NCBI GenBank assembly: GCA_947444195.1 | Contig: CANEZL010000008.1 | Coordinates: 62,001 to 126,000, forward strand | Direction of reading: 5' to 3' | Length of the DNA: 64,000 bases | Origin: Methylobacteriaceae bacterium | GTDB lineage: Bacteria; Pseudomonadota; Alphaproteobacteria; Rhizobiales; Beijerinckiaceae | In this document: piece by piece, positions 33,598 to 41,423 of the stretch | How the letters are laid out: the number at the start of each line of letters is the position of its first letter | Numbering within the stretch: position 1 is the stretch's first letter | The notes under the pieces: generated by a model | What the model was told of the DNA's origin: nothing | The model's input: only the letters and a program-made list of their open reading frames with translations | Database searches by the model: none | Program-made: the position numbers and the translations under genes

Positions 33598-34728
33598 ATG
33601 CTCATTCCTCAGCTCTACGGGCGGCCGTTCGTCGACACGTTGGCGCGTGAGTTTGGGACCGCGGAACGCTGTTACGTCGCCACCGCCTGGGTCAGGGCGT
33701 CGGGTGTCGGACTGCTTTGGGATAGCGTCACCGGGATGCTCGGCCGCGGCGGCCGCCTGAGGATCGTGGCCGGCATCGATCGGGAGAATACATCGCGAGA
33801 GGGCTTGGCTATGCTCCTCGCCCTAGAAGGGGACGTGCGCGTCTACGTTCGACACAACGAAGCCACACCGATTTTCCACCCCAAGCTGTATGGGTTTCGA
33901 ACGGCGGACGAATGCCGCGTGCTCGTCGGCTCCAACAATCTGACCGGAGCTGGCTTATCTCAGAATGAGGAGCTGTCGGCCCTGCTCGTCGAACAAGCCG
34001 GAGGCCATCTCGAACGCTCGCTGAAGGCGTACATGCGGCAACTGCGTGATCCTGCCGACGGCCTCGCAATACGGCTGGACGAAGATCTTCTCGGTCAGCT
34101 CGTAGAGGCAGGCTACGTGGACTCTGAAGCGCGCCTCAAAGGCAAAGCAGGAAATTCTGGGCCGGCTCGTCCAGCGGCGGAGAGGCTTTTCGGTACGCGC
34201 CAGCCGATCCGCCGTCGCATTCCGTCCAAAGTTCCGGTCCCTGGCGATATTGATCCGCGACCCGGTAGACCGATGGCAGATTGGAACCGAGTGTTCGTCA
34301 AGTTGCGGCTCGCCCGCGTTACTCAAGGACAGATTCCGGTGCCGGTGGCGCGGGAAGTTAGGCGCCGACTTGGTGAGAAGGGTCTAGACGGGCCGTTCAC
34401 CGTAATCGATCGACACACGAGAGCGGAGCGTCAGATAAGTCCCACCTACCCAAAACGTCGCCCAAACGTGGCAAATACGTACAAGATCGAGGCGATGCCG
34501 GCGCAGGGCCATGCCATCCTGAAGCTTGAGCTCGTAGGCAGGCGCGTCCTGGCCGAGTTTTTCGACAGCGCGCAAGCGGATGGCCAAGCCGTGTATGAAT
34601 TCTTGATCGATGGCTTGCGGTCGGAACCCCCGAGCACAGTCGATCCAAATGGTGCCGCCGCCCGACGAGCGGCGGGGCAGAGCCTGGAGGATGCGACCGA
34701 GGAAGTCACGTTGTATCGCTTCGACTGA
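33598..34728 (+). CDS. Phospholipase D-fold nuclease, probable restriction endonuclease
   Basis: A protein of 376 residues. It has one HKD motif: H94-P-K96-L-Y-G in FHPKLYGF, followed by VLVGSNNLTGAGLSQNEE. Single-HKD nucleases such as BfiI and NgoFVII act as dimers and cut DNA without metal ions. The C-terminal 200 residues (MADWNRVFVKLRLA, then VPVAREVRRRLGEKG) may recognise DNA. It is divergent from the two methyltransferases, the usual layout of a restriction-modification pair. ATG 33598 was chosen over TTG 33592. Confidence 0.82.
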   Translation: MLIPQLYGRPFVDTLAREFGTAERCYVATAWVRASGVGLLWDSVTGMLGRGGRLRIVAGIDRENTSREGLAMLLALEGDVRVYVRHNEATPIFHPKLYGFRTADECRVLVGSNNLTGAGLSQNEELSALLVEQAGGHLERSLKAYMRQLRDPADGLAIRLDEDLLGQLVEAGYVDSEARLKGKAGNSGPARPAAERLFGTRQPIRRRIPSKVPVPGDIDPRPGRPMADWNRVFVKLRLARVTQGQIPVPVAREVRRRLGEKGLDGPFTVIDRHTRAERQISPTYPKRRPNVANTYKIEAMPAQGHAILKLELVGRRVLAEFFDSAQADGQAVYEFLIDGLRSEPPSTVDPNGAAARRAAGQSLEDATEEVTLYRFD

Positions 34729-34873
34729 TTGGAGCAGCAATTGGTGGCCGCGGGAGACCGTGCGATCAGGCCGAGGGCTGTACGTTCGAGCCAGTCTGAA
34801 CCGTCGCCGGTGCACGTCATGGCGATACGCGGTGGCAGGCTCAATCGCATACAGCCAGTGTTCCAGCGTTCGG

Positions 34874-35158
34874 CTAATAAATTCGCGCATTGTCCCCCGG
34901 TGTCCGTCCATGACGGCGCTCTGCGGCCCACCCTTCAAGGTCCGTCACCGCATAGCGGACGAACTTGCCGAACTTGTAGAAGGGTGGACCGCCGCCGAGT
35001 GAGCGGTAGCACTCGAGCGAGTGCGGGCTGAGGGCCAGGTAGCGAGCGGCCGCCTCCGTATCGACGAACGGGATCAGGCCAGTCTCATCGACGTGCCGGG
35101 CGCGGCGCATGATCTCGGCCGTCGGCCAGCGAGCGTCGGGGTTGCGGCAATCAGACAT
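34874..35158 (-). CDS. AlpA-like excisionase candidate overlapping the integrase
   Basis: A protein of 94 residues with a helix_turn_helix_17 domain (FVDTEAAARYLALSPHSLEC, then PFYKFGKFVRYAVTDLEGWAAE). Clearly homologous to the 87-residue HTH protein at 18021-18284. Its start lies inside the last codons of the integrase gene (8-base overlap), the common arrangement for a recombination directionality factor co-expressed with the integrase. The 145 bases between it and the nuclease gene hold no gene. Confidence 0.82.
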   Translation of the reverse strand: MSDCRNPDARWPTAEIMRRARHVDETGLIPFVDTEAAARYLALSPHSLECYRSLGGGPPFYKFGKFVRYAVTDLEGWAAERRHGRTPGDNARIY

Positions 35159-36554
35159 GCTGCGCCTCCTCTGGAGCGGCCTGTCGAGCGGTCGTCTCAG
35201 GCGGAGCGGAGCGGATTTCGTCGCGCCGACCACGATACGGCCGGTAGTTGCCCATCGCCGTCTTGGTCGGCCCCTGCCGGGCGGGAGCACGAGGGGCAGC
35301 AGGTCGGGTCGGCGCAATCGTGATCGTCGACAGGGCGTCCGGAGCGGCATCGGCTGCGGCCTCGGGCTTGAACGGCGCCGCACACCTGACCACGCTCTGG
35401 CGGCGGGCTGCGACCGTCTCGGCCGCCGCTCGGATCGGGTCGTCCTCAGTGTGGACGTAGCGCATGAACATCGTCACGGTCTTGTGGGCGGTGAGCGCCA
35501 TGCCGACCTTCACCGGAACACCGGAGTTGGCGATGTCGGTCGCAGCGCGATGGCGGACGGCATGGGTGCCGCAGTGAGGCAGCTCGGCGCGTTCCAAGAT
35601 GCGCTTCCACCCCGCCCAGTAAGTGTTCTTGGTCATTGGCTGCGACCCGTCGAACAGCGCGGGGATGACGAAGCGGGAGCGCTCATATCGTGGCGCCTCC
35701 TTGAGCAGCCGGAGCGCCTCGGCGCTGAGCGGTTTCGACATGCCGCCCGTCTTGCTGTCTGGCCAGACGACGCGCTTGTTGGCGAAGTCGATCCACTCCC
35801 ACTCGAGCAGGAGCACCTCCGACATGCGGGCGGCGAACTCAAACTGCAGCCGGATCGCGAGAGTCAGGATCGGATGCTCAAGCCCTTCGGCGTCGGCTCG
35901 ATCGAGGTAGGCATAGAGCCGGGTCAGCTCCTCGTCGGTAATGAGCCGGGTCCGCTTCGAGCCGGTGTACTTTTTGATGTGCCTGCAGGGGTTGGAACCG
36001 TCCGGCCGCATGCCCCATAGCTCGGCGAGGTTGAACATCTTACGGAGTAGAGAGAGGCAGTGATTGGCGGCTGTCGGCTTGCCGCGGAGCCGGCCAACGA
36101 GATCCGCGACGTCCGACCGTTTCACGTCCGCGACCTTGATCTTGCCCATCGCGGGCAGAACGTGGACCCTCAACGTCGTCCGGTTCCCCCGCACGGTCGA
36201 CGGCTTGTTCCGCGCTTCCGAGTGCTCGACCATGAAGCGGTCGGACAGGTCCTTCACCGTCGGCGCGGCGCGCGCCGCCTGCCGCTCCTGGCTTGGGTCG
36301 CCACCGCCCCGGATGTCAGCGAGAAAGTCCTGGGCGAGCTTGCGGGCCTGGTCGACGGTGATCTGGCCGTAGGTGCCGAGCGCCGGCTTGCGCCGCTCGC
36401 CGCTGGGCGTCCGGTAGGAAAGCATGAAGACCTTGCGCCCGGCAGGCGTGATCTTGCAAAAGAAGCCTGGGATAATGGTGTCCCGAAGTTCGTAGTCGGT
36501 GGTGCCGGGTCGGGCGGAGTCGACGGCGCTCTTGGTGAGCTTCATTGAAGGCAT
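35151..36554 (-). CDS. int: Tyrosine-recombinase integrase of the ICE
   Basis: A protein of 467 residues. It has an N-terminal DUF4102-like arm-binding domain (about 5-90), a SAM-like core-binding domain (about 98-185), and a catalytic domain with R243 (AARMSEVLLL), K268 (DSKTGG), H331-x-x-R334 (HAVRHR), H357 (TAHKTV) and Y366 (MFMRYVH). The Pro/Ala-rich tail of about 100 residues after the Tyr is longer than usual. It integrates and, with a directionality factor, excises the element at the tRNA-Leu 3' end 190-230 bases away. ATG 36554 or 36545 are both possible starts. Confidence 0.95.
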   Translation of the reverse strand: MPSMKLTKSAVDSARPGTTDYELRDTIIPGFFCKITPAGRKVFMLSYRTPSGERRKPALGTYGQITVDQARKLAQDFLADIRGGGDPSQERQAARAAPTVKDLSDRFMVEHSEARNKPSTVRGNRTTLRVHVLPAMGKIKVADVKRSDVADLVGRLRGKPTAANHCLSLLRKMFNLAELWGMRPDGSNPCRHIKKYTGSKRTRLITDEELTRLYAYLDRADAEGLEHPILTLAIRLQFEFAARMSEVLLLEWEWIDFANKRVVWPDSKTGGMSKPLSAEALRLLKEAPRYERSRFVIPALFDGSQPMTKNTYWAGWKRILERAELPHCGTHAVRHRAATDIANSGVPVKVGMALTAHKTVTMFMRYVHTEDDPIRAAAETVAARRQSVVRCAAPFKPEAAADAAPDALSTITIAPTRPAAPRAPARQGPTKTAMGNYRPYRGRRDEIRSAPPETTARQAAPEEAQHV

Positions 36555-36740
36555 GTTTGGCTCCTAGCTGGACCCGCCTTCCAGGAGCCACATAGGAGCG
36601 GCGCTAGGGAGAACGGGAGCGTTTCACGTCGAGGTCCGGCGTAGGATACGAAGAGCTAAGGTTCTGTTCTACCTTGCTTTATCCTACTCCAGCGCACTCG
36701 AGCGTAGAGGAGCGTAGCCCATTCAAAACGGCTCAAAATC

Positions 36741-36784
36741 GCCAGTCGAAAGGCGTGGGGGTTCGATTCCCTCTACCCGCACCA
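36741..36784 (+). repeat. attR: 3' end of tRNA-Leu gene
   Basis: The last 44 bases of a tRNA gene: part of a long variable arm (CAGTCGAAAGGCG), the T-arm GGGGG-TTCGATT-CCCTC, acceptor strand TACCCGC, discriminator A and encoded CCA (36782-36784). The variable arm and acceptor (5' partner would be GCGGGTA) fit tRNA-Leu. No D-arm, anticodon arm or 5' acceptor precedes it, so this is the right attachment-site copy left by integration; the functional tRNA lies at the other end of the element. Confidence 0.8.
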
Positions 36785-37205
36785 TCCGAAGCCCGCCTCC
36801 CTCCCAACTCACCACTCGGATGTGCGCGGGCTCGCGGTTTCGGAGGCGAGAAAAGGCCTGACCGGTACGGGACCGGCCAGGCGGAGGCTCGAAACTCGGG
36901 AGCGCGCGAGGATGCATCGCGCCTCGAACTCCGTCATCTCACGATCCGGAGAGAGGGTGGATCCGGCCGGCGGGCGGGCTGACGGATTTGTGAGCGGTGC
37001 GGACACCGCCCGGGCAGCCGCGGGATGGAACTGAGCGCCGCACGGGCGCTTATCGCGCAGCCGGAGACCGGGATGCGGAAATAATTCCCGCCCTGACGCC
37101 GGCTGCCTCGTGGGGAGAGCGCCATGCCCGTATCCCGTCCGGCCATGCCGGCAGACCGCGCGCGCCAGATCTCCGCCGACGCCCGCGGCGGCGCGTGAGC
37201 GGACG
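36785..37205. other. Chromosomal gap after attR, no gene seen
   Basis: A 421-base stretch from attR to the phosphoesterase gene. It holds an imperfect hairpin at 36857-36881 (CCTGACCGGT/ACCGGCCAGG, one mismatch) that may end the original tRNA-Leu transcript. Open frames here lack coding features; a 24-codon frame at 37122 is probably chance. Confidence 0.5.
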
Positions 37206-38315
37206 ATGCGGAGCGACGGCATCCTCGCCTTCGCCCAGGTGGGCGACCTGCACCTGACCGGCCTGGACGCCGATAACCTGCGGGATTTCCGTGCGGCCCT
37301 CGCCGAGATCGACGCGGTGACGGGGATCGATTTCGCCTTCCTGCCCGGCGACAACGCCGATGACGGGCGGCCCGACCAGTACGCCCTCGTGCGGGCGGCC
37401 CTCGACGGGCTGCGGTTGCCGGTCCACGTCATCTCCGGCGACCACGACATGGAGAGCGGGGGGCTCGACGCCTTCTATGCCGGCCTCGGGGTGCCGCAGC
37501 TGCCCTATGCTGCCGTGGTCTCGGGCACCCGCTGCCTGTTCCTCGACATCTGCGGACCCGGCACGGGCGGGCTCGATTTCCGGCTGGGCCCCGGGCAGAT
37601 CGCCTGGCTCGAGGGGGAGATGCGCGCGGCCGAGGAGGCCGGACAGGACTGCGCCCTGTTCATGCACAGCTACCCCGCCGACCTGACGGGCGCGGGGGAG
37701 GCGGCGCGGGTGGCCAACCTCGTCCACGGGGGACCGGTGCGTCTCGTCGCGATCGGCCACACCCACTACAACGAACTCGCCAATGACGGGCGCACCGTCT
37801 ACGCCGCGACCCGCTCCACCGGGCAGATCGAGGAGGGCCCGGTGGGCTACGCCGTCGCCGCCATCGATCGGGGGTCGGTGGCGTGGCGCTTCAAGGAACT
37901 CGGCCGCCCCTGGCCCTTCGTCCTGATCACGGCCCCCGTCGACCGGCGCCTCGTCCATGCCGATGCCCGGCCCGTCGCCGGGCCGACCGAGATCCGCGCC
38001 CTCGTCCTGGGGCCGGGCCCGCTCGCCTGCGCCTGCAGCATCGACGGGGGCCCCTGGCACCCGATGCACCGTGCCGAGGGCGAGCGCTGCCACCGGGCCG
38101 TCCTCGACTGGCCGCCCGGCGCCCGCCGCCTGAGCGTCCGCGCCCGGAGCGGCGAGGGCCTGCTGGACGTGGACGCCGTCGAGCCGTTCTGCGATCCAGC
38201 CGGACAGGTGCGCGCCCGGGGAATCGGCAGCGATGCCGATGCCGTCGGGGCGTGGCCCGAGAAGGGCGTGCTCGGCACGCAGCTCGGACCGAACCGCAAC
38301 GGCCGGCAATGGTGA
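37206..38315 (+). CDS. Calcineurin-like metallophosphoesterase
   Basis: A protein of 369 residues with the full metallophosphoesterase motif set: GDLHL (near 14), GDNAD (near 50), GDHDM (near 77), HSYP (near 156) and GHTH (near 185). The C-terminal 100 residues form an extra beta-rich domain. Substrate unknown; phosphodiester or phosphomonoester hydrolysis is expected. It is the first intact chromosomal gene after the ICE, 52 bases before an arsenite-pump-type gene read the same way. Confidence 0.85.
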   Translation: MRSDGILAFAQVGDLHLTGLDADNLRDFRAALAEIDAVTGIDFAFLPGDNADDGRPDQYALVRAALDGLRLPVHVISGDHDMESGGLDAFYAGLGVPQLPYAAVVSGTRCLFLDICGPGTGGLDFRLGPGQIAWLEGEMRAAEEAGQDCALFMHSYPADLTGAGEAARVANLVHGGPVRLVAIGHTHYNELANDGRTVYAATRSTGQIEEGPVGYAVAAIDRGSVAWRFKELGRPWPFVLITAPVDRRLVHADARPVAGPTEIRALVLGPGPLACACSIDGGPWHPMHRAEGERCHRAVLDWPPGARRLSVRARSGEGLLDVDAVEPFCDPAGQVRARGIGSDADAVGAWPEKGVLGTQLGPNRNGRQW

Positions 38316-38367
38316 CCCCCGGCCCGCCGGCCCCCTGATCCTCTCCGACCAAGGAAGCTCGACGCCG

Positions 38368-39636
38368 ATGGGCGCGCTCACCCTGACACCCAACGTGGCG
38401 ACCTGGAGCATCGCCGCCCTGGCCACGCTCGGCGTGATCGTCCGGCCGTTCGCTTGGCCCGAGGCGATCTGGGCCGTGCTCGGCGCGGCCGCCCTCGTCC
38501 TCCTCGGCCTGCTGCCCGCGGGCACCGCCTGGGAGGGCGTGCTCAAGGGAACCGACGTCTACCTGTTCCTCGTCGGCATGATGCTGATGTCGGAGGTGGC
38601 CCGGAAGGAGGGCCTGTTCGACTGGCTCGCCGGCATCGCGGTCCGCGCCGCGCGGGGCTCGGCGACGCGGCTCTTCGCCCTCGTCTACGCGGTGGGCACG
38701 GTGGTGACGGTGTTCCTCTCCAACGACGCCTGCGCGGTGGTGCTGACGCCCGCGGTCTACGCCGCCGCCAAGGCCGCGCGGGTGAAGGACCCGCTGCCCT
38801 ACCTCTTCGTCTGCGCCTTCATCGCCAACGCGGCGAGCTTCGTGCTGCCGATCTCGAACCCGGCCAACCTCGTCGTCTTCGCCGAGCACATGCCGCCGCT
38901 GACGCGGTGGCTCGCCCTGTTCGCGCTGCCCTCCGCCCTCGCCATCGCGGCGACCTATCTCGCCCTGTGGTGGAGCCAGTCCGCGACGCTGCGCGCCCAG
39001 GAGGTCGCCACCGACGTCGCGCCGGCGCCCCTCTCCCGCGCCGGCCTCGTGGCCGGCCTCGGCATCGTGGCCACCGGCGGCGTGCTGATCGCGGCCTCGG
39101 CGCTCGGGCGCGACCTCGGCCTGCCCACTTTTCTCGCCGGCCTCGTCACCACCCTCGTCGTGCTGCTGCTCCGGCGCGGCGGCCTCGTCACCGTGGTGAA
39201 GGACGTGTCGTGGAGCGTGCTGCCGCTGGTGGCCGGCCTCTTCGTGCTGGTGGAGGCGCTGGAGAAGACCGGCGTCCTCGCCATGATCGCCGCGACCCTG
39301 AAACAGGCCGCGCGCGGCGCACCTGCCGAGACGGCCTGGGCGGCGGGCGGCTTGGTCGCCGTCCTGTGCAACCTCGTGAACAACCTGCCGGCGGGCCTGA
39401 TCGCGGGGGCGGCCGTGCAGGCCGCGCAGGTGCCCGAGAAGGTGGCGGGCGCGGTGCTGATCGGCGTCGATCTCGGGCCGAACCTCTCGGTGACGGGCTC
39501 CCTCGCCACGATCCTCTGGCTCACCGCGATCCGCCGCGAGGGCCAGGATGTGGGCTTCTGGCGCTTCCTCAAGCTCGGCCTGCTGGTGATGCCCCCCGCG
39601 CTCGTGCTGGCGCTCGCCGGCCTCCTCCTCGTCTGA
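38368..39636 (+). CDS. ArsB/NhaD-superfamily anion transporter (arsenical pump type)
   Basis: A protein of 422 residues with about 11-12 membrane helices and the ion-transporter superfamily signatures: VYLFLVGMMLMSEVARKEGL, FLSNDACAVVLTPAVYAAAK, LPISNPANLVVF, and in the second half NLVNNLPAGLIAG and IGVDLGPNLSVTGSLATILW. It matches the ArsB branch, which exports arsenite or antimonite; related branches carry other anions. No arsR, arsC or arsA gene is nearby, so arsenic resistance is not certain. Confidence 0.85.
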   Translation: MGALTLTPNVATWSIAALATLGVIVRPFAWPEAIWAVLGAAALVLLGLLPAGTAWEGVLKGTDVYLFLVGMMLMSEVARKEGLFDWLAGIAVRAARGSATRLFALVYAVGTVVTVFLSNDACAVVLTPAVYAAAKAARVKDPLPYLFVCAFIANAASFVLPISNPANLVVFAEHMPPLTRWLALFALPSALAIAATYLALWWSQSATLRAQEVATDVAPAPLSRAGLVAGLGIVATGGVLIAASALGRDLGLPTFLAGLVTTLVVLLLRRGGLVTVVKDVSWSVLPLVAGLFVLVEALEKTGVLAMIAATLKQAARGAPAETAWAAGGLVAVLCNLVNNLPAGLIAGAAVQAAQVPEKVAGAVLIGVDLGPNLSVTGSLATILWLTAIRREGQDVGFWRFLKLGLLVMPPALVLALAGLLLV

Positions 39637-39658
39637 CCCCGCGACCCGAAGGCCTCCC

Positions 39659-40585
39659 GTGAACGCCGCGCTGCTCTACCCCCTCATCATCGTCGCGGGC
39701 GTCCTGCAGGCGCTCGGCAATTCCATGAACGCGCAGCTGCGCGGCCATCTCGTCAATCCGTTCCTGGCGGCCGCGGTCTCCTTCCTGCCGATCGTCTTCG
39801 TCTTCGCGACCCTGTTCCTCGTGATGCCGGTGCCGCTGCCGAGCCTGGAGACCCTCGGCGCCATGCCCTGGTACGCGCCCCTCGGCGGCGTGGCCGGGGC
39901 GGTGGCGGTGTTCGGCGGCCTCGCCCTCGTGGACAAGGTCGGGGCGGGGCCGTTCAACGGGCTGACGCTCACCGCCAACATCCTGACCTCCCTGGTGCTC
40001 GATTCCCTCGGCCTGTTCGGGCTCCAGGGGAGCGGGTTCAAGCCGATGCCCTGGCTCGGCGGCCTGCTCATGGCGGTCGGCGTCACCTTCATCGCCCGCG
40101 TCACCCCCGAGGAGGGAGAGCAGGAGGCGGGGCACGGGCTCAGCCCGCGGCTGCTCTACCCCTTCATCGTGGGGGCGGGCGCGCTCCAGGCCATCGGCGT
40201 GGTCCTGAACGCGCAGCTGCGCGGCGCCCTGGTCAATCCCTGGCTCGCGGCCCTGGTCTCGTTCCTGCCGGTGCTCTTCGTCTTCGTGCTCGTCTTCCTG
40301 CTGCGCCCCAGGCCCCTGCCGCGGCGGGCCGACATCGAGGGGGTGCGCTGGTGGATGCCCCTGGCGGGCGTCGCCGGCGCGGTCGCCGTGTTCGCGGGCC
40401 TCCTCTTCGTGGACAAGGTAGGCGCGGGCGCCTTCAACGGGCTCCTGATCACGGCGAACCTCCTGACCTCGGTGGCTCTCGACCATTTCGGCTGGCTCGG
40501 CATGAAGCAGGTGCGCGCCGGCCCGCAGCGCCTCGGGGGCGCCGCGCTGATGGTGGCGGGCATCGTGCTGATCTCGCTGGCCTGA
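39659..40585 (+). CDS. DMT-family transporter, duplicated DUF606 (YdcZ) type
   Basis: A protein of 308 residues made of two similar halves of about 145 residues. Each has ALLYP-IIV/LLYPFIVGAG at the start, NAQLRG...NP, AAAVSFLPIVFVF, and AGAVAVFGGL...VDKVGAGPFNGL. About ten membrane helices in total. DUF606 proteins are normally one half long; this is a tandem fusion. Substrate unknown. The GTG at 39659 lies 22 bases after the ArsB-like stop, so co-transcription is likely. Confidence 0.85.
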   Translation: MNAALLYPLIIVAGVLQALGNSMNAQLRGHLVNPFLAAAVSFLPIVFVFATLFLVMPVPLPSLETLGAMPWYAPLGGVAGAVAVFGGLALVDKVGAGPFNGLTLTANILTSLVLDSLGLFGLQGSGFKPMPWLGGLLMAVGVTFIARVTPEEGEQEAGHGLSPRLLYPFIVGAGALQAIGVVLNAQLRGALVNPWLAALVSFLPVLFVFVLVFLLRPRPLPRRADIEGVRWWMPLAGVAGAVAVFAGLLFVDKVGAGAFNGLLITANLLTSVALDHFGWLGMKQVRAGPQRLGGAALMVAGIVLISLA

Positions 40586-40589
40586 GCGC

Positions 40590-41294
40590 TCAGGCCCCGT
40601 CGAGGAACCGGCGGATCCAGGTGCCGACGCGGGCGCTGTCGTGGGGCGCGTCGAGGCTGGCGAGGGCCTGCGCCGCCAGGGCCGGATCCTGCAGGGCGGC
40701 GCGGTGGTCGCGCGTCAGCGCCCGCGCGTAGTCGGGCGCGAATTCCGGATGGCACTGGACGGAGAGCGCCCGCCGGTCCGCGTAGGCGAGGATGCCGTTC
40801 GGGCAATGCGCGTTGCCGCCGAGCACCCGCGCGGCGGGCGGCACCCGCGTCACCTGATCCCGATGGCTGACCGGCACCGCGACCGGCCGGGCATCCTCCA
40901 TGAAGGGCGCGGGCGCCGCGACCGCGTAGCGGTGGAGGCCGAGGCCCCAGCCGCGCGCGGATCTCTCGGCCCGGCCGCCGAACGCCTCGGCCATGATCTG
41001 GTGCCCGAAGCAGATGCCCACGAGGGGGGTGCGCGGGGGCAGGGCGCGCAGGTACTCCTTGAGCGCGGCGATCCAGGGCAGCGGATCGTAGACCCCGGCC
41101 GCCGAGCCGGTGATCAGGAAGGCGTCGAAGGATGCCGGATCGGGCCATTGCCCGGCCGCCACGTCGAAGGCCGCGCAGGTGTGGGAGGGGCCGAGCAGGT
41201 CCGCCGACATGGCGGCGTAGGAGGGGAAGCCGGAGAGGCGCGCGGGCGGGCGCCCCGTCTCGAGGATGCCGATCTGCAAGGGTCCGTCCGTCAT
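40590..41294 (-). CDS. Class I glutamine amidotransferase-like protein
   Basis: A protein of 234 residues with the GATase fold: oxyanion segment LITGSAAGVYD, nucleophile Cys in GICFGHQ, and the catalytic His and Glu in SVQCHPEF. It resembles stand-alone GMP-synthase-like amidotransferases (YfeJ type) with no fused synthase domain. Substrate unknown. It ends 4 bases from the end of the convergent transporter. A nested palindromic repeat lies just upstream. Confidence 0.85.
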   Translation of the reverse strand: MTDGPLQIGILETGRPPARLSGFPSYAAMSADLLGPSHTCAAFDVAAGQWPDPASFDAFLITGSAAGVYDPLPWIAALKEYLRALPPRTPLVGICFGHQIMAEAFGGRAERSARGWGLGLHRYAVAAPAPFMEDARPVAVPVSHRDQVTRVPPAARVLGGNAHCPNGILAYADRRALSVQCHPEFAPDYARALTRDHRAALQDPALAAQALASLDAPHDSARVGTWIRRFLDGA

Positions 41295-41313
41295 CCCGGA
41301 GATGATGCCGTCT

Positions 41314-41402
41314 CCGGTCGATCGCTTCGGCTGCACGCGGGCCTCTCCTCCCCCTTGCGGGGAGGGGACAAGCGCCCGTCGCGAACCGAAGCGATCGACC
41401 GG
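41314..41402. repeat. Nested palindromic repeat
   Basis: CCGGTCGATCGCTTCGG (41314-41330) is matched perfectly by its complement at 41386-41402, a 17-base inverted repeat. It encloses a second hairpin CTCCCC/GGGGAG around 41347-41364. The core resembles the CTCCCC-type elements at 55047, 57062 and 57226, so it is probably one of a dispersed REP/BIME-like family. Confidence 0.7.
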
Positions 41403-41423
41403 ATCGGGTTGCGAGACCCGGGA

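Noticed and set aside
28267..34728. DISARM or BREX classification of the defence island
   Set aside because: DISARM needs a DrmA helicase and DrmB; BREX needs PglZ and BrxC. None is present.
34384..34938. Minus-strand frames opposite the PLD nuclease
   Set aside because: They mirror the nuclease gene's codons and lack any motif; the HKD motif supports the plus strand.
36674..36784. A complete tRNA gene at the ICE boundary
   Set aside because: Only the variable arm, T-arm and 3' acceptor are present; no 5' acceptor, D-arm or anticodon arm can be formed from the preceding bases.
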